A stretch of DNA of 64,000 bases from Tibeticola sediminis (GCF_003843835.1 NZ_RKQL01000005.1:181182-245181); one strand, 5' to 3'; shown: positions 27,583 to 38,092, counted from the first letter of the stretch. Numbers and translations: made by a program. The notes: a model not told the origin generated them from the sequence alone.

Positions 27583-28548
27583 TCACTGAGGCGGAGTCGG
27601 CGTTGCCCTGGCCTTGCCGGCGTCGGATGTCGGTTGCGTCGCCAGGATAACCGCGAGGCAGGCCAAGGCCAGGGCCGCGCCCTGCAGCGGGTTGAGCGGC
27701 TCCCCGAGCACGAGCACCCCCACCAGCGTCGCCGACAGCGGCATCATCACCGTGAAGACACCCGCGCGTGAGGCGGGTACGGTTTTTAGCCCGGTCATCC
27801 AGAGCCAGACGCTCCAGACCGAGGCGGCAAAGGCGTAGAACACCAGCAGCCCCCACTGGCCTGGACCGACGCGATCGAAGCGGAAGTGCCAGGCCGTAAA
27901 CGCCCCGAGCGGCGTAGCCAGCGCCAGCCCCCAAAGGTTGATGATGGCGGTGATGCGCTTTGCACCGAGCGAGCCCGTCAAGCGTTTGCCAATGACCGAA
28001 TAGATGGCTTCGCACAGCGCTGCGGCCAGCAACGCCGCGAGGCCGAGCGGGTCGATCGCGGCCGTGTCGGCTGCGACGCCCTGGGCCGTCGTGTGCTGGC
28101 CCAGGCCCAGCAGGGCGATGCCCATCACCGCGAGCGCCACGGCAATCCATTCCCGCTGCGTGACGCGTTCCGACAAGAACGCCGCACTCAGCAAAGCGAC
28201 CCAAGCCGGGATGGACGCCATCACGATGGCCGCCGCGATGGCGCCGCTGCGCCCGACACCCCAGACCATGAACACGGTAAAGAGGAAGTTGCCAAACAAG
28301 GACTCCCCAAACAGGGCTGCGTGCGTTCTCCAGGCGATCGGCGGCTCATCCGCACGACGCCTTACCCAGGAGTGCATCGCAAGCGCGGCAATCCCAAAAC
28401 GCAGCCAGGCCAACAAGAAAATGGGGAAGGTCTGGGCCAGCGGCTTGCTGAGGGCGACGTAGCTGCCCACGAGCGCCATGCTCGAGGCCAGCGCCGCATA
28501 GGCCACGGGCCGCCTCAGTCCCGAGGCGCGGTCAGGATCGATGTTCAT
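27583..28548 (-). CDS. EamA/DMT-family transporter
   Basis: An inner-membrane protein of 321 residues with ten predicted hydrophobic helices in two EamA repeats (first at about 15-150, second at 165-300). FIVL-rich segments alternate with short charged loops as in RhaT/YdcZ-type metabolite exporters. Substrate unknown. The ATG at 28548 is chosen as the start of the first helix region; the frame extends to 28614 but that part overlaps the divergent aceA upstream region. Confidence 0.85.
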   Translation of the reverse strand: MNIDPDRASGLRRPVAYAALASSMALVGSYVALSKPLAQTFPIFLLAWLRFGIAALAMHSWVRRRADEPPIAWRTHAALFGESLFGNFLFTVFMVWGVGRSGAIAAAIVMASIPAWVALLSAAFLSERVTQREWIAVALAVMGIALLGLGQHTTAQGVAADTAAIDPLGLAALLAAALCEAIYSVIGKRLTGSLGAKRITAIINLWGLALATPLGAFTAWHFRFDRVGPGQWGLLVFYAFAASVWSVWLWMTGLKTVPASRAGVFTVMMPLSATLVGVLVLGEPLNPLQGAALALACLAVILATQPTSDAGKARATPTPPQ

Positions 28549-28706
28549 CGGGGGATTTTGACGGCTGTCGTAGCGGCAGTGACGGCATTCCATCATGTGG
28601 GAAATGCTTTTCACGTGCGAAACGATCTCTTCCGATGCAACTGTTTTTGCTTCGAAAATAAGAAAAAACGTTTCACATCAAGAAATTCGAAGATAAGTCC
28701 TTGTTT
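28549..28706. other. AT-rich upstream region between the DMT transporter gene and aceA
   Basis: No gene. The stretch from about 28600 is much richer in A and T than the rest of the window, with several A and T runs (for example at 28660-28680). It probably holds promoter and upstream activating sequence for the divergent genes. The aceA promoter proper is listed separately. Confidence 0.5.
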
Positions 28707-28767
28707 TTGTTTGGGTCCTTCCGGTCTTATATAAGACATATGAGTGGTCAAATGTCTTATAGAAGAG
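28707..28767 (+). promoter_or_regulatory. aceA promoter with two operator-like palindromes
   Basis: A -35 TTGTTT (28707-28712), a 17-base spacer and a -10 TATAAG (28730-28735). A perfect 14-bp palindrome GTCTTATATAAGAC (28724-28737) covers the -10. A second, imperfect copy GTCTTATAGAAGAG sits 30 bases downstream (28754-28767). The layout fits repression by a dimeric regulator bound at two sites on one DNA face. The regulator is not in the window. Confidence 0.7.
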
Positions 28768-28846
28768 TTATAGTTCCACCGTCCCTGGCGTCGCTCGTCG
28801 TCCGTGGGTGTATCGGTTTCTTTTTCTGAACTTCTGGAGGTTCTTC

Positions 28847-30178
28847 ATGTCCCAAAGCAATCCTGAGCAAATGACCCGCGAGCAGCAGATCGCTGCACTC
28901 GAGCAAGATTGGGCGACCAATCCCCGCTGGAAGGGGGTCAAGCGTGGCTACACCGCCGCCGATGTGGTGCGGCTGCGCGGCAGCGTGCACATCGAGCACA
29001 CGCTCGCCAAGCGCGGTGCGGAAAAGCTCTGGGCCAAGATCAACGGGGGCGCCAAGAAGGGCTACGTGAATGCGTTTGGCGCCATCACCGCGGGGCAGGC
29101 GATGCAGCAGGCGAAAGCCGGTCTCGAGGCCGTTTACCTGAGCGGCTGGCAGGTCGCAGCCGATGGCAATACGGGTGAAACCATGTACCCCGACCAGTCG
29201 CTGTACCCGTACGACTCGGTGCCGGTCATGGTTCGTCGCATCAACAACACCTTCAAGCGTGCGGACGAAATCCAGTGGGGGCGTGGCATCGGCCCCGGCG
29301 ACAAGGACTACATCGACTACTTCCTGCCGATCGTGGCCGATGCGGAAGCCGGCTTCGGCGGCGTGCTCAACGCCTTCGAGCTCATGAAGAACATGATCAT
29401 CGCAGGTGCCGCGGGCGTTCACTTCGAGGATCAACTCGCAGCCGTCAAGAAGTGCGGTCACATGGGCGGCAAGGTTCTGGTGCCCACGCAGGAAGCCATC
29501 GAAAAGCTCATCGCCGCGCGCTTCGCAGCCGACGTGATGGGTGTGCCGACCATCGTTCTCGCGCGCACCGACGCCGAGGCAGCCAACCTCATCACCTCGG
29601 ATCATGACGAGCGCGACCGTCCGTTCCTGACCGGCGAGCGCACGCAAGAAGGCTTCTTCCGTGTCAAGAATGGTCTGGAACAGGCCATCAGCCGCGGCGT
29701 TTCGTACGCGCCCTACGCCGACCTGGTCTGGTGCGAAACCGGCACCCCGGATCTGGGCTTTGCCCGCGAGTTCGCTCAAGCGGTTCTGGCGGCCAACCCG
29801 GGCAAACTCCTGGCTTACAACTGCTCGCCTTCGTTCAACTGGAAGAAGAACCTCGACGACAAGACGATCGCCCGCTTCCAGGACGAACTCTCGGCGTTGG
29901 GCTACAAGTACCAGTTCATCACGCTGGCGGGTATCCACATCAACTGGTTCAACACCTTCAACTTTGCCCATGCCTACGCCCGCGGTGAAGGCATGAAGCA
30001 CTACGTCGAAATGGTGCAGGAGCCCGAATTCGCTGCCCGCGAAAAAGGCTACACCTTTGTGTCGCACCAGCAGGAAGTGGGTGCGGGCTACTTCGACGAT
30101 GTCACCACGGTGATCCAGGGCGGCTCGTCGAGCGTCAAGGCGCTCACGGGCTCCACCGAAGAGGCCCAGTTCCACTGA
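28847..30178 (+). CDS. aceA: Isocitrate lyase
   Basis: First enzyme of the glyoxylate shunt: isocitrate to glyoxylate and succinate. The 443-residue protein carries the active-site signature [11 protein letters not shown] (about 200-210), the substrate-binding [10 protein letters not shown] segment and [10 protein letters not shown]. The ATG at 28847 follows GGAGG at 28836-28840. It stands alone; malate synthase is not adjacent. The palindromic operators over the promoter suggest regulation by carbon source, as expected for growth on acetate or fatty acids. Confidence 0.97.
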   Translation: MSQSNPEQMTREQQIAALEQDWATNPRWKGVKRGYTAADVVRLRGSVHIEHTLAKRGAEKLWAKINGGAKKGYVNAFGAITAGQAMQQAKAGLEAVYLSGWQVAADGNTGETMYPDQSLYPYDSVPVMVRRINNTFKRADEIQWGRGIGPGDKDYIDYFLPIVADAEAGFGGVLNAFELMKNMIIAGAAGVHFEDQLAAVKKCGHMGGKVLVPTQEAIEKLIAARFAADVMGVPTIVLARTDAEAANLITSDHDERDRPFLTGERTQEGFFRVKNGLEQAISRGVSYAPYADLVWCETGTPDLGFAREFAQAVLAANPGKLLAYNCSPSFNWKKNLDDKTIARFQDELSALGYKYQFITLAGIHINWFNTFNFAHAYARGEGMKHYVEMVQEPEFAAREKGYTFVSHQQEVGAGYFDDVTTVIQGGSSSVKALTGSTEEAQFH

Positions 30179-30189
30179 AGCCGGTGAAT

Positions 30190-30248
30190 GGGCGGCCGAT
30201 CACTGGCCGCCCTGCGCTGCAAGCGCCCGCTCTGCCGGGCGCTTTTTT
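30190..30248 (+). terminator. Terminator region of aceA (two stem-loops)
   Basis: A first stem GGGCGGCC...GGCCGCCC (30190-30212), then AGCGCCCG-ctctg-CCGGGCGCT (30222-30242) followed by TTTTTT. The second is a classic intrinsic terminator. Confidence 0.88.
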
Positions 30249-30382
30249 ATGGGAGGCAGCCATCGTTCCGCACGTTGGCGACGGGTGTGGGGCGATAAAA
30301 TCTCCCGTTTTGCTGCGGGTTCACAAAGGCGCCTGCGCCTGTGGGGATCATCGCCGCGTCTCGACGTCAACGAACGCACAAC

Positions 30383-32296
30383 ATGATCGAAATCACGCTC
30401 CCCGATGGTTCCAAGCGAAGCTTCCCGCAACCGGTGACGGTCGCCGATGTCGCGGCTGCCATCGGTCCAGGCCTTGCCAAGGCGGCCATCGCAGGGAAGG
30501 TCGATGGGAAGCTCGTCGACCTCAGCACGCCGGTGACCACGAATGCGAACGTGGCCATCGTCACCGCCAAGGATCCTGAGGGGCTCGAGATCATTCGTCA
30601 CTCGACCGCTCACCTGTTGGCTTACGCGGTCAAAGATCTGTTTCCAGAAGCGCAGGTCACGATCGGTCCCGTGATCGAGAACGGCTTTTATTACGACTTT
30701 GCGTTCAAGCGGCCGTTCACGCCCGAGGACCTGCAGGCGATCGAGAAGCGCATGGCCGAACTTGCGGCGCGCGACGAGCCGGTGGTTCGCCGAGTCTTGC
30801 CTCGCGATGAGGCCGTTGCTTATTTCAAAGGCCTCGGCGAGCACTACAAGGCCGAGATCATTGAGTCCATCCCGCCCGGCGAAGAGGTGTCGCTGTACCG
30901 CGAGGGGGCGTTCGAAGATCTGTGCCGCGGTCCGCACGTCCCTTCGACCGGCAAGCTGAAGTTTTTCAAGCTGATGAAGGTCGCGGGGGCCTACTGGCGG
31001 GGCGACCATCGCAATGAGATGCTGCAGCGGATTTACGGGACGGCGTGGGCGAGTAAGGAAGAACTGCAACAGTACCTGCACATGCTCGAAGAGGCCGAAA
31101 AGCGCGACCACCGCCGACTCGGCCGCGAGCTCGACCTCTTTCATCTCGATGAGCTCTCGCCGGGTACGGTTTTTTGGCATCCCAAGGGATGGACGCTCTG
31201 GCAAGAGGTCGAACAGTACATGCGCCGCGTCTACCGAGAAAACGGTTACCTCGAAGTGAAAGGGCCGCAGATTCTCGACAAGGCGCTGTGGGAGAAAACC
31301 GGCCACTGGGACAAATACCGTGAAAACATGTTTGTCACCGAGTCGGAAAAGCGGGAGTACGCGCTCAAGCCGATGAACTGCCCGGGGCACATCCTCATCT
31401 TCAAGCAGGGCATCAAAAGCTATCGCGATCTGCCGTTGCGCTACGGCGAATTCGGACAATGCCACCGCAACGAACCCAGCGGCGGCCTGCATGGGATCAT
31501 GCGCGTGCGCGCGTTCACGCAGGATGATGGTCACATCTTCTGTACCGAAGACCAAATTCAATCCGAGGTCAATGCCTTCACCCGCTTGCTGCAGCGGGTG
31601 TACCGCGACTTCGGGTTCGAGCACATCATCTACAAGGTCGCGACCCGTCCGGAGCAGCGCATCGGCTCGGACGCGAGCTGGGACAAGGCCGAGGCGGCTT
31701 TGATGGACAGCTTGCGCGCCTCGGGCTGTGACTTCGAGATCGCCCCCGGCGACGGCGCGTTTTACGGTCCCAAAATCGAATACACGCTCAAGGACGCCAT
31801 CGGCCGACCCTGGCAGTGCGGCACCATCCAGGTGGATTTCTCCATGCCGGAGCGGCTCGACGCCGAATACGTCGGCGAGGACGGCGCGCGGTATCGCCCG
31901 GTGATGCTGCATCGTGCCATCGTCGGCAGCCTGGAACGCTTCATCGGCATTCTCATCGAGCAGCATGCAGGGGCCTTGCCCACGTGGCTGGCACCGGTGC
32001 AGGTGGCCGTACTCAACATCACCGATGCCCAGTCCGATTACGCAGCCGAGGTGGCGCAGCAGTTGCGCCATCGCGGCATTCGCGTGGCTCTGGACCAACG
32101 GAACGAGAAAATTACGTATAAAATCCGCGAACACTCCGTCCAAAAGCTTCCCTACATCCTTGTCGTCGGCGACAAGGAGCGTCAAGTCGGCGCCGTTGCC
32201 GTCCGTGCGCGCGGGAACAAGGATCTCGGTGTGATGCCGGTGTCCGACTTCGCGGACCTGATCCAGCGGGAAGTTCTGAAGAAACAGTCGGCCTAG
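30383..32296 (+). CDS. thrS: Threonyl-tRNA synthetase
   Basis: Charges tRNA-Thr with threonine. The 637-residue class II synthetase has the N-terminal TGS domain (1-60), the editing domain ([16 protein letters not shown] near 73, [11 protein letters not shown]), and the catalytic core with MNCPGH near 332 (zinc-binding Cys) and [14 protein letters not shown]. The anticodon-binding domain closes the protein ([32 protein letters not shown]). The ATG at 30383 gives the standard start [10 protein letters not shown]. It heads the translation cluster; infC follows after 63 bases. Confidence 0.98.
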   Translation: MIEITLPDGSKRSFPQPVTVADVAAAIGPGLAKAAIAGKVDGKLVDLSTPVTTNANVAIVTAKDPEGLEIIRHSTAHLLAYAVKDLFPEAQVTIGPVIENGFYYDFAFKRPFTPEDLQAIEKRMAELAARDEPVVRRVLPRDEAVAYFKGLGEHYKAEIIESIPPGEEVSLYREGAFEDLCRGPHVPSTGKLKFFKLMKVAGAYWRGDHRNEMLQRIYGTAWASKEELQQYLHMLEEAEKRDHRRLGRELDLFHLDELSPGTVFWHPKGWTLWQEVEQYMRRVYRENGYLEVKGPQILDKALWEKTGHWDKYRENMFVTESEKREYALKPMNCPGHILIFKQGIKSYRDLPLRYGEFGQCHRNEPSGGLHGIMRVRAFTQDDGHIFCTEDQIQSEVNAFTRLLQRVYRDFGFEHIIYKVATRPEQRIGSDASWDKAEAALMDSLRASGCDFEIAPGDGAFYGPKIEYTLKDAIGRPWQCGTIQVDFSMPERLDAEYVGEDGARYRPVMLHRAIVGSLERFIGILIEQHAGALPTWLAPVQVAVLNITDAQSDYAAEVAQQLRHRGIRVALDQRNEKITYKIREHSVQKLPYILVVGDKERQVGAVAVRARGNKDLGVMPVSDFADLIQREVLKKQSA

Positions 32297-32359
32297 CCTG
32301 AGCCTGTTGCGCGGATCTTCCGTAGACGGTTTTCTCAGTATTTTTGAAGGGTTTTAGCC

Positions 32360-32950
32360 ATCGTTACCGAATTCCGTGACCGTCGCCAGCGCGAAGAGCG
32401 CAAGCATCGACTCAACCGAGAAATCATGGCTCCGGAGGTCCGGCTTTCGGGGCCGAACAACGAGCCGCTCGGGATCGTCAGCCTCTCCGAGGCGTTGCGC
32501 ATGGCCGGCGAGCTTGATGTGGACCTGGTCGAAATCGCCGCCACGGCGAACCCACCGGTTTGTCGCCTGATGGACTATGGAAAGTTCAAGTATCAGGAAC
32601 AAAAGCGTGCAGCCGAGGCAAAGGCGAAGCAGACCGTCATCGAAATCAAAGAGGTCAAGTTTCGTCCGGGTACCGACGAGGGGGACTACCAGATCAAGAT
32701 GCGCAACATTCGGCGCTTCCTGGCTGAAGGCGACAAAGTCAAGGTCACCTTGCGGTTCCGTGGTCGTGAGATCACGCACCAGGAGTTGGGTCTGGCGTTG
32801 TTGAACCGGATTCGGGACGAGTTGGCCGATCAGATCGTGGTGGAGCAGTTTCCTAAGCTCGAGGGGCGGCAGATGATCATGATGATCGCGCCCGCCCGTA
32901 AAAAGGCCGCACCGAAGGCGGTCGAGGCGACGGAAGCCAAAACGCAGTGA
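32360..32950 (+). CDS. infC: Translation initiation factor IF-3 with AUC start codon
   Basis: IF-3 binds the 30S subunit and checks start codons. No ATG, GTG or TTG fits the conserved N-terminus: the ATG at 32426 would remove about 22 residues including KHRLNREI. An ATC at 32360, in frame, gives 196 residues with [25 protein letters not shown] at 32346-32350 is correctly spaced before it. Non-AUG starts at infC are known (AUU in E. coli) and make IF-3 limit its own translation. Other landmarks are [25 protein letters not shown] and the C-terminal domain. Followed by rpmI and rplT. Confidence 0.92.
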   Translation: MVTEFRDRRQREERKHRLNREIMAPEVRLSGPNNEPLGIVSLSEALRMAGELDVDLVEIAATANPPVCRLMDYGKFKYQEQKRAAEAKAKQTVIEIKEVKFRPGTDEGDYQIKMRNIRRFLAEGDKVKVTLRFRGREITHQELGLALLNRIRDELADQIVVEQFPKLEGRQMIMMIAPARKKAAPKAVEATEAKTQ

Positions 32951-33028
32951 TTTTTTAAGTGTCTCGGGGCCATCAAGGCTGCAATCGCTTGCAGACGCCT
33001 CACGAGCACAATTCAGAAGGAGCAGAAA

Positions 33029-33232
33029 ATGCCCAAAATGAAGACCAAGAGCAGCGCGAAAAAGCGCTTTCGTGTTCGTCCAGGTGGGACGGTGAAGCGG
33101 GGCCAGGCGTTCAAGCGCCACATCTTGACCAAGAAAACCACCAAGAACAAGCGTCATCTGCGTGGACCGGTGACGGTCGACAAAACCAACATGGGGCATG
33201 TTGCGCAAATGATGCCTTTTGCTGGCCTGTAA
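33029..33232 (+). CDS. rpmI: 50S ribosomal protein L35
   Basis: A 67-residue basic ribosomal protein ([14 protein letters not shown]...[16 protein letters not shown]), standard length. AAGGAG lies before the ATG. It is between infC and rplT in the conserved operon, in which L20 normally represses rpmI and rplT translation. Confidence 0.98.
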   Translation: MPKMKTKSSAKKRFRVRPGGTVKRGQAFKRHILTKKTTKNKRHLRGPVTVDKTNMGHVAQMMPFAGL

Positions 33233-33259
33233 TCGACGGACGAACAAGGAGAATTCAAC

Positions 33260-33622
33260 ATGCCTCGCGTAAAACGTGGAGTGACGGCGCGTGCCCGTCA
33301 CAAGAAGGTTCTGGCTCTGGCCAAGGGTTTCCGTGGCCGTCGTGGTAACGTCTTCCGGATCGCCAAGCAGGCGGTGATGAAGGCTGGGCAATATGCCTAT
33401 CGCGATCGCCGGACCAAGAAGCGGGTGTTCCGCCAGTTGTGGATTGCACGGATCAATGCGGCTGCGCGTGAGTGTGGCTTGACCTATAGCCAGTTTGCCA
33501 ACGGTCTGAAAAAGGCCGCCATCGAGATCGACCGTAAGGTCCTGTCGGATATGGCGATCCACGACAAGGCTGCATTTGCCGCGATCGTGGAGAAGGTCAA
33601 GGGGCAGTTGGCCACCGCCTGA
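33260..33622 (+). CDS. rplT: 50S ribosomal protein L20
   Basis: A 120-residue 23S rRNA-binding protein needed for early 50S assembly. It begins [30 protein letters not shown], the canonical start. AAGGAG is seven bases before the ATG. The upstream spacing to rpmI is 27 bases. Family members act as translational repressors of this operon. Confidence 0.98.
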   Translation: MPRVKRGVTARARHKKVLALAKGFRGRRGNVFRIAKQAVMKAGQYAYRDRRTKKRVFRQLWIARINAAARECGLTYSQFANGLKKAAIEIDRKVLSDMAIHDKAAFAAIVEKVKGQLATA

Positions 33623-33660
33623 TCCAGCCCGCCTCGATGAGGCGGAGCGTTCGATTCGGG

Positions 33661-33700
33661 AAAAGGGTTGGGGCTTGAAGGCTTCAATCCTTTTTCTTTT
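33661..33700 (+). terminator. Terminator between rplT and pheS
   Basis: AAAGGGTTGGGGC pairs with GCTTCAATCCTTT over 13 positions including G-T pairs, around a loop TTGAAG, followed by TTTTTCTTTT. It should end or attenuate transcription before pheS. No phenylalanine-rich leader peptide is seen, so a pheST-type attenuator is not supported. Confidence 0.7.
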
Positions 33701-33731
33701 CCAGCATCCATCCGTACACGAAGCCGCCGTC

Positions 33732-34769
33732 ATGGAAGATTACAGCGTCTTGGTCGATGAAGCCCGGGCCAGTTTTGCCCGCGCGCAGACCGTGGCCGAG
33801 CTTGAAAATGCAAAGGCTCGCTTTCTTGGCAAGTCCGGGCGCGTCACCGCCTTGCTCAAAGACCTCGCGGGGCTCGATCCGGAGCAGCGCAAGGCGATGG
33901 GAGCGCAGATCAATCGGGTCAAGCAAGCGGTCGAGGCCGCGCTCAACGAGCGCCGACAGGCCATGGCGGCAGAGGAGCTCGAGCGGCAGTTGCGGGCCGA
34001 ACGCCTGGACGTGACGCTCCCAGGGCGTCGCCGTGGGGCAGGTGCCGTGCACCCGGTCTCGCGGACGATCATGCGCATCGAGCAGTACTTTGGCTCGATG
34101 GGTTTCGACGTGGCGCAGGGGCCGGAGATCGAGACAGACTGGTTCAACTTCACGGCGCTCAACACGCCCGCGGATCATCCAGCGCGGTCGATGCACGACA
34201 CCTTCTACGTCGAGGGCGGTTATCTGCTGCGCACCCACACGAGTCCGATGCAGATCCGACACGCGATGCATCACGTTGCGAAATATCGGGACCGGCTCGA
34301 GGCCGGTGAGGACATGCCCGATATTCGCGTCATTGCGCCGGGCCGCACCTACCGGGTCGACAGTGACGCGACGCATTCGCCCATGTTCCACCAGTGCGAG
34401 GGACTCTGGGTCGGAAGAAGTGTCAGTTTCAAGGACTTGAAAGTGATTTTCACGGACTTCTGCCGTGCCTTCTTTGAACGCGACGATCTCCAATTGCGCT
34501 TCCGTCCCAGTTTCTTCCCGTTCACCGAGCCGAGCGCAGAAGTCGATCTTCAGTTTCCCGATGGGCCGCTTGCGGGTCGCTGGCTCGAGGTTGCGGGGGC
34601 GGGGCAGGTGCACCCCAACGTGATTCGGAATATGGGACTCGATCCCGAGGCCTACATGGGTTTTGCCTTCGGCATGGGGCCTGACCGTTTGACCATGCTG
34701 CGCTATGGCATCTCCGACTTGCGTCTGTTTTTTGAAGGCGATGTCCGTTTCCTTGGGCAATTCCAGTAA
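33732..34769 (+). CDS. pheS: Phenylalanyl-tRNA synthetase alpha subunit
   Basis: Catalytic subunit of the (alpha-beta)2 PheRS. The 345 residues hold the N-terminal coiled coil (1-100), motif 2 (FHQCEGLWV) and motif 3 ([18 protein letters not shown]). [12 protein letters not shown] is the conserved phenylalanine pocket segment. The ATG at 33732 starts [11 protein letters not shown], as in relatives. pheT follows after 17 bases. Confidence 0.97.
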   Translation: MEDYSVLVDEARASFARAQTVAELENAKARFLGKSGRVTALLKDLAGLDPEQRKAMGAQINRVKQAVEAALNERRQAMAAEELERQLRAERLDVTLPGRRRGAGAVHPVSRTIMRIEQYFGSMGFDVAQGPEIETDWFNFTALNTPADHPARSMHDTFYVEGGYLLRTHTSPMQIRHAMHHVAKYRDRLEAGEDMPDIRVIAPGRTYRVDSDATHSPMFHQCEGLWVGRSVSFKDLKVIFTDFCRAFFERDDLQLRFRPSFFPFTEPSAEVDLQFPDGPLAGRWLEVAGAGQVHPNVIRNMGLDPEAYMGFAFGMGPDRLTMLRYGISDLRLFFEGDVRFLGQFQ

Positions 34770-34786
34770 TTCAAAAGGCGCCCCAA

Positions 34787-37219
34787 ATGCAATTCCCTGA
34801 GTCTTGGCTGCGCGAATTCTGCAACCCCCCACTGTCTACGAACGAGTTGGCCAATGTGCTGACGATGGGTGGTCTCGAGGTCGAGGAAACCCGCCCCGTG
34901 GCCCCTCCTTTCCAAGGTGTCGTCGTCGGCTTGATCGTCGAGGCTACCCCCCATCCGAATGCTGACCGCTTGCGGGTCTGCCGGGTCGATGTGGGAGAGG
35001 ATCGTTTACTCCAAATCGTTTGTGGGGCACCGAATGCCCGGGCGGGCATCCGTGTTCCCTGTGCTCGCGTCGGCGCGGCGTTGCCACCGGGGGCCGATGG
35101 TGCGCCCTTCGAGATTCGCCAGGCCAAGTTGCGGGGTGTGGAGAGCGAGGGCATGTTGTGCTCGGCACGGGAGCTCGGGCTTTCGGACGACCATGGCGGC
35201 TTGCTCGAGCTCAGTCCCGAGGCACCGGTCGGCGTAGACATTCGCGACTTTTTGCAGCTGGACGACACGATCTTCGTGCTCAAGCTCACGCCCAATCTCG
35301 CGCATTGCCTGAGTGTCTATGGCGTGGCGCGGGAACTGTCCGCGCTCACGGGAACCCCGCTCAAACCCCTGGAATTCCCCAAGATCGAGCCGAGGACCGA
35401 CGCCACACTTCCCGTGAAAGTGGCGGCCCCGGATCTTTGTGGCCGCTTCTCCGGTCGGGTCATTCGGGGCGTCAATCCGCAGGCGGTCACGCCGGCTTGG
35501 ATGGTCGAGCGCCTCAGACGCTGTGGGCAGCGCAGCGTGTCGGCGCTGGTCGACATTTCGAACTATGTGATGTTCGAGTCGGGGCAGCCCTCGCATGTGT
35601 TTGACCTGGAACGGATACACGGCGGGCTCGAGGTGCGTTGGGGACGCCCGGGTGAGCGCCTGAAGCTGCTCAATGGACAGACGGTTGAGCTGGACGAAAC
35701 CGTCGGCGTCATTGCCGATGCGGAGCAGGTGGAGTCGCTGGCGGGGATCATGGGGGGCGATGCGACCGCTGTGGGCGAAGCAACGCGCCATGTCTACCTC
35801 GAGGCGGCTTTCTGGTGGCCCAGGGCGATCGCGGGACGTGCGCGTCGATTCAACTTTTCCACGGACGCTGGGCACCGCTTCGAGCGTGGCGTTGATCCAG
35901 CACTCACGGTCGAACACCTCGAGCGGATCACCGACCTGATTCAGAAGATTTGTGGCGGCGAGCCCGGGCCGGTCCAGGACCTCCCGGTGAACGTTCCGAG
36001 CCCGGAGGAAGTGCGCTTGCGCGTGGATCGCGCAGAGAAGGTGCTGGGTATGCCTTTGGGAATCGAGCGCTGCGAGCAAGCGCTTCGGGCGCTGTCGTTG
36101 CCGACGCGGCGCCTGGACGAAAGCCAGCTCGCCGTTTTGCCGCCGACGTTCCGTTTTGATTTGCGGATCGAAGAAGACCTGATCGAAGAGATCGCCCGCA
36201 TGATCGGCTACGACCAGTTGCCCGACGAGACGCCTCTTGCGCCGCTGCAGGCCAAGCCGAGTGCCGAGTCCGAGCGCTCGGCGGCGGATTTACGTCGTGT
36301 GATGGCCGATCTGGGCTACGACGAAACCATCAGCTTCAGCTTCGTTGACGAGGCTTGGGAGCGCGATCTGGCGGCGAATCCCGATCCAATCCGGGTTCTC
36401 AATCCGATCGCGAGCCATCTGGCCGTGATGCGGTCGACCCTGGTTGGGTCTCTGCTCAGTGCGCTGAGATTCAATCTCGACCATCGTGTAGACCGGGTTC
36501 GACTGTTCGAGATCGGTCGTGTGTTTCGCCGCAACCCGAACGTTGCGGAGTCGGCCTTTGAAGTGGCGGGCATCGACCAGCCCCTGAAGCTCGCAGGCAT
36601 TGCCTATGGGCAGACGGATGTGCCACACTGGGACGGCCCAGGCCGTTGGGTCGACTTCTTTGACGTCAAAGGCGACATCGAGCAGTTGTTCGAGCCGCGG
36701 CGCCTGTCGTTTCAAGCCAGCGAGCATCCGGCCTTGCACCCGGGGCGCAGCGCAGCGATTTTGCTCGAAGGGCGTTCGATCGGATTTGTCGGCGAGCTGC
36801 ATCCCCGCTGGCGGCAACAATGGGAGTTCGCGCGGCCTCCGGTCCTCTTCGAGATTGACTTCCGTGCGGCCTGCGAGCGCGTGGTTCCGCGTTTGATCGA
36901 GGTTGGACGTTTCCCCGCCTCGAATCGCGACATCGCCATCGTGTTGCCGGATGGCGTCTTGTTTGGGGCCGTTTCGGCGGCGATCGAACGGGCGGCCCCT
37001 GGGACCATCTTGCGCGACGTGCGGATCTTCGACGTCTATCGCCCCAAGGCTGCGGGCGCTGAGTCGGACCAAGCGGTGCCCGCAGGTCATCGCAGCCTCG
37101 CGATTCGTTTGGTCTTTGGTTCGAATGAGCGAACGCTGACGGATGCGGAGATGGACGAGGCCGTTTCTACGATTCTTGCCTCGCTTCAGCGGGAATTCGG
37201 GGCGCGCTTGCGTGCCTGA
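34787..37219 (+). CDS. pheT: Phenylalanyl-tRNA synthetase beta subunit
   Basis: The 810-residue beta subunit, needed for tRNA binding and for hydrolysis of Tyr-tRNA-Phe. It shows the N-terminal MQFPESWLREFCNPPLS, an EMAP-like tRNA-binding domain (about 40-150), B3/B4 editing domain (about 200-400), B5 domain (about 405-475), the catalytic-like core and a C-terminal FDX-ACB domain (VGRFPASNRDIAIVL). The length is typical. ihfA follows after a short gap. Confidence 0.97.
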   Translation: MQFPESWLREFCNPPLSTNELANVLTMGGLEVEETRPVAPPFQGVVVGLIVEATPHPNADRLRVCRVDVGEDRLLQIVCGAPNARAGIRVPCARVGAALPPGADGAPFEIRQAKLRGVESEGMLCSARELGLSDDHGGLLELSPEAPVGVDIRDFLQLDDTIFVLKLTPNLAHCLSVYGVARELSALTGTPLKPLEFPKIEPRTDATLPVKVAAPDLCGRFSGRVIRGVNPQAVTPAWMVERLRRCGQRSVSALVDISNYVMFESGQPSHVFDLERIHGGLEVRWGRPGERLKLLNGQTVELDETVGVIADAEQVESLAGIMGGDATAVGEATRHVYLEAAFWWPRAIAGRARRFNFSTDAGHRFERGVDPALTVEHLERITDLIQKICGGEPGPVQDLPVNVPSPEEVRLRVDRAEKVLGMPLGIERCEQALRALSLPTRRLDESQLAVLPPTFRFDLRIEEDLIEEIARMIGYDQLPDETPLAPLQAKPSAESERSAADLRRVMADLGYDETISFSFVDEAWERDLAANPDPIRVLNPIASHLAVMRSTLVGSLLSALRFNLDHRVDRVRLFEIGRVFRRNPNVAESAFEVAGIDQPLKLAGIAYGQTDVPHWDGPGRWVDFFDVKGDIEQLFEPRRLSFQASEHPALHPGRSAAILLEGRSIGFVGELHPRWRQQWEFARPPVLFEIDFRAACERVVPRLIEVGRFPASNRDIAIVLPDGVLFGAVSAAIERAAPGTILRDVRIFDVYRPKAAGAESDQAVPAGHRSLAIRLVFGSNERTLTDAEMDEAVSTILASLQREFGARLRA

Positions 37220-37250
37220 AGCGCATTGGGTTCACGAGTGGGTGGCAGAC

Positions 37251-37628
37251 ATGGAGCCAGCGATGGAGATCACGGTCGACAACCTCGAAACACCGGCTTT
37301 GACGAAGGCGGAGTTGGCGGAGCTGCTGTTTGAGCGCATCGGGCTGAACAAGCGCGAGTCCAAGGAGATGGTGGACGCATTTTTCGACCTGATCGGCAGC
37401 GAATTGATCAAGGGCGAAGATGTCCGCATCGCGGGCTTCGGCAGCTTTGAGATCCGAACCAAAGCGCCCCGGCCCGGGCGCAATCCGCGTACCGGGGCGC
37501 TCGTGCCCATCGAAGCTCGGCGCGTGGTGGTGTTCCACCCGAGCCAGAAGCTGCGTGCCCAGCTTCAAGGCGGCTCGAACGCGGCTTTGAAAGCCGATGG
37601 CGACGATGTCTCGGATTTTGAACGATGA
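37251..37628 (+). CDS. ihfA: Integration host factor alpha subunit
   Basis: A DNA-bending nucleoid protein that acts as a heterodimer with IhfB. The 125-residue protein contains TKAELAELLFERIGLNKRESKEMVDAFFDLI and the beta-arm [24 protein letters not shown], with the intercalating Pro. It is about 25 residues longer than E. coli IhfA, with extra residues at both ends. Starts at 37251 or 37263 are possible and no strong ribosome-binding site separates them. Its stop overlaps the merR start (ATGA). Confidence 0.95.
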   Translation: MEPAMEITVDNLETPALTKAELAELLFERIGLNKRESKEMVDAFFDLIGSELIKGEDVRIAGFGSFEIRTKAPRPGRNPRTGALVPIEARRVVVFHPSQKLRAQLQGGSNAALKADGDDVSDFER

Positions 37629-38092
37629 CGAGCGCTGCGAATTTGCCGCCGATTCCTGCGAAGCGCTACTTCACGATCGGAGAAGTCGCGGTCCTGTGCG
37701 GCGTGAAGCCGCATGTGCTCCGCTATTGGGAGCAGGAGTTCGCTCAGTTGAGGCCGATGAAGCGTCGCGGAAACCGGCGCTACTACCAGCACCATGAAGT
37801 CTTGATGGTGCGGCGGATTCGTGAACTCCTCTATGAGCAAGGCTTTACGATCAGCGGCGCTCGAGCGCAGCTGCAGCAAGGTGCGAGCGACGCCGGCGTT
37901 TGGACGGGTGAGCCGCTGGAGAAGGGCGGCTCACCCATTGTGGTTGAGGCTTCGGATGCCGCGGGTTCCAACTCGCCGATCGCGGCTTCATCGGCCTTGG
38001 GCTCCATCCGCCAACAGTTGCTCGAAATTCGACGTCTGTTGGAGGACGGCGAGCCGGAAACGAGCGATTCTTCACTGAAAAGCACGATATAA
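37625..38092 (+). CDS. MerR-family transcriptional regulator
   Basis: A DNA-binding protein of 155 residues. The N-terminal helix-turn-helix and wing are clear (YFTIGEVAVLCGVKPHVLRYWEQEF, KRRGNRRYYQHHEVLMVRRIRELL). The C-terminal part (about 85-155) is variable, with no metal-binding cysteines, so it is not a metal sensor. A MerR-like gene after ihfA is a conserved beta-/gamma-proteobacterial arrangement of unknown role. It is translationally coupled to ihfA. The tRNA-Pro promoter element overlaps its last codons. Confidence 0.92.
   Translation: MTSAANLPPIPAKRYFTIGEVAVLCGVKPHVLRYWEQEFAQLRPMKRRGNRRYYQHHEVLMVRRIRELLYEQGFTISGARAQLQQGASDAGVWTGEPLEKGGSPIVVEASDAAGSNSPIAASSALGSIRQQLLEIRRLLEDGEPETSDSSLKSTI

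Noticed and set aside
30200..32185. 661-codon open frame opposite thrS
   Set aside because: Antisense shadow; no family resemblance and no ribosome-binding site.
33623..33731. pheST leader-peptide attenuator
   Set aside because: The only short frame there (ATG within GATGAGGCGG) contains a single Phe codon, so phenylalanine-dependent attenuation is not supported.
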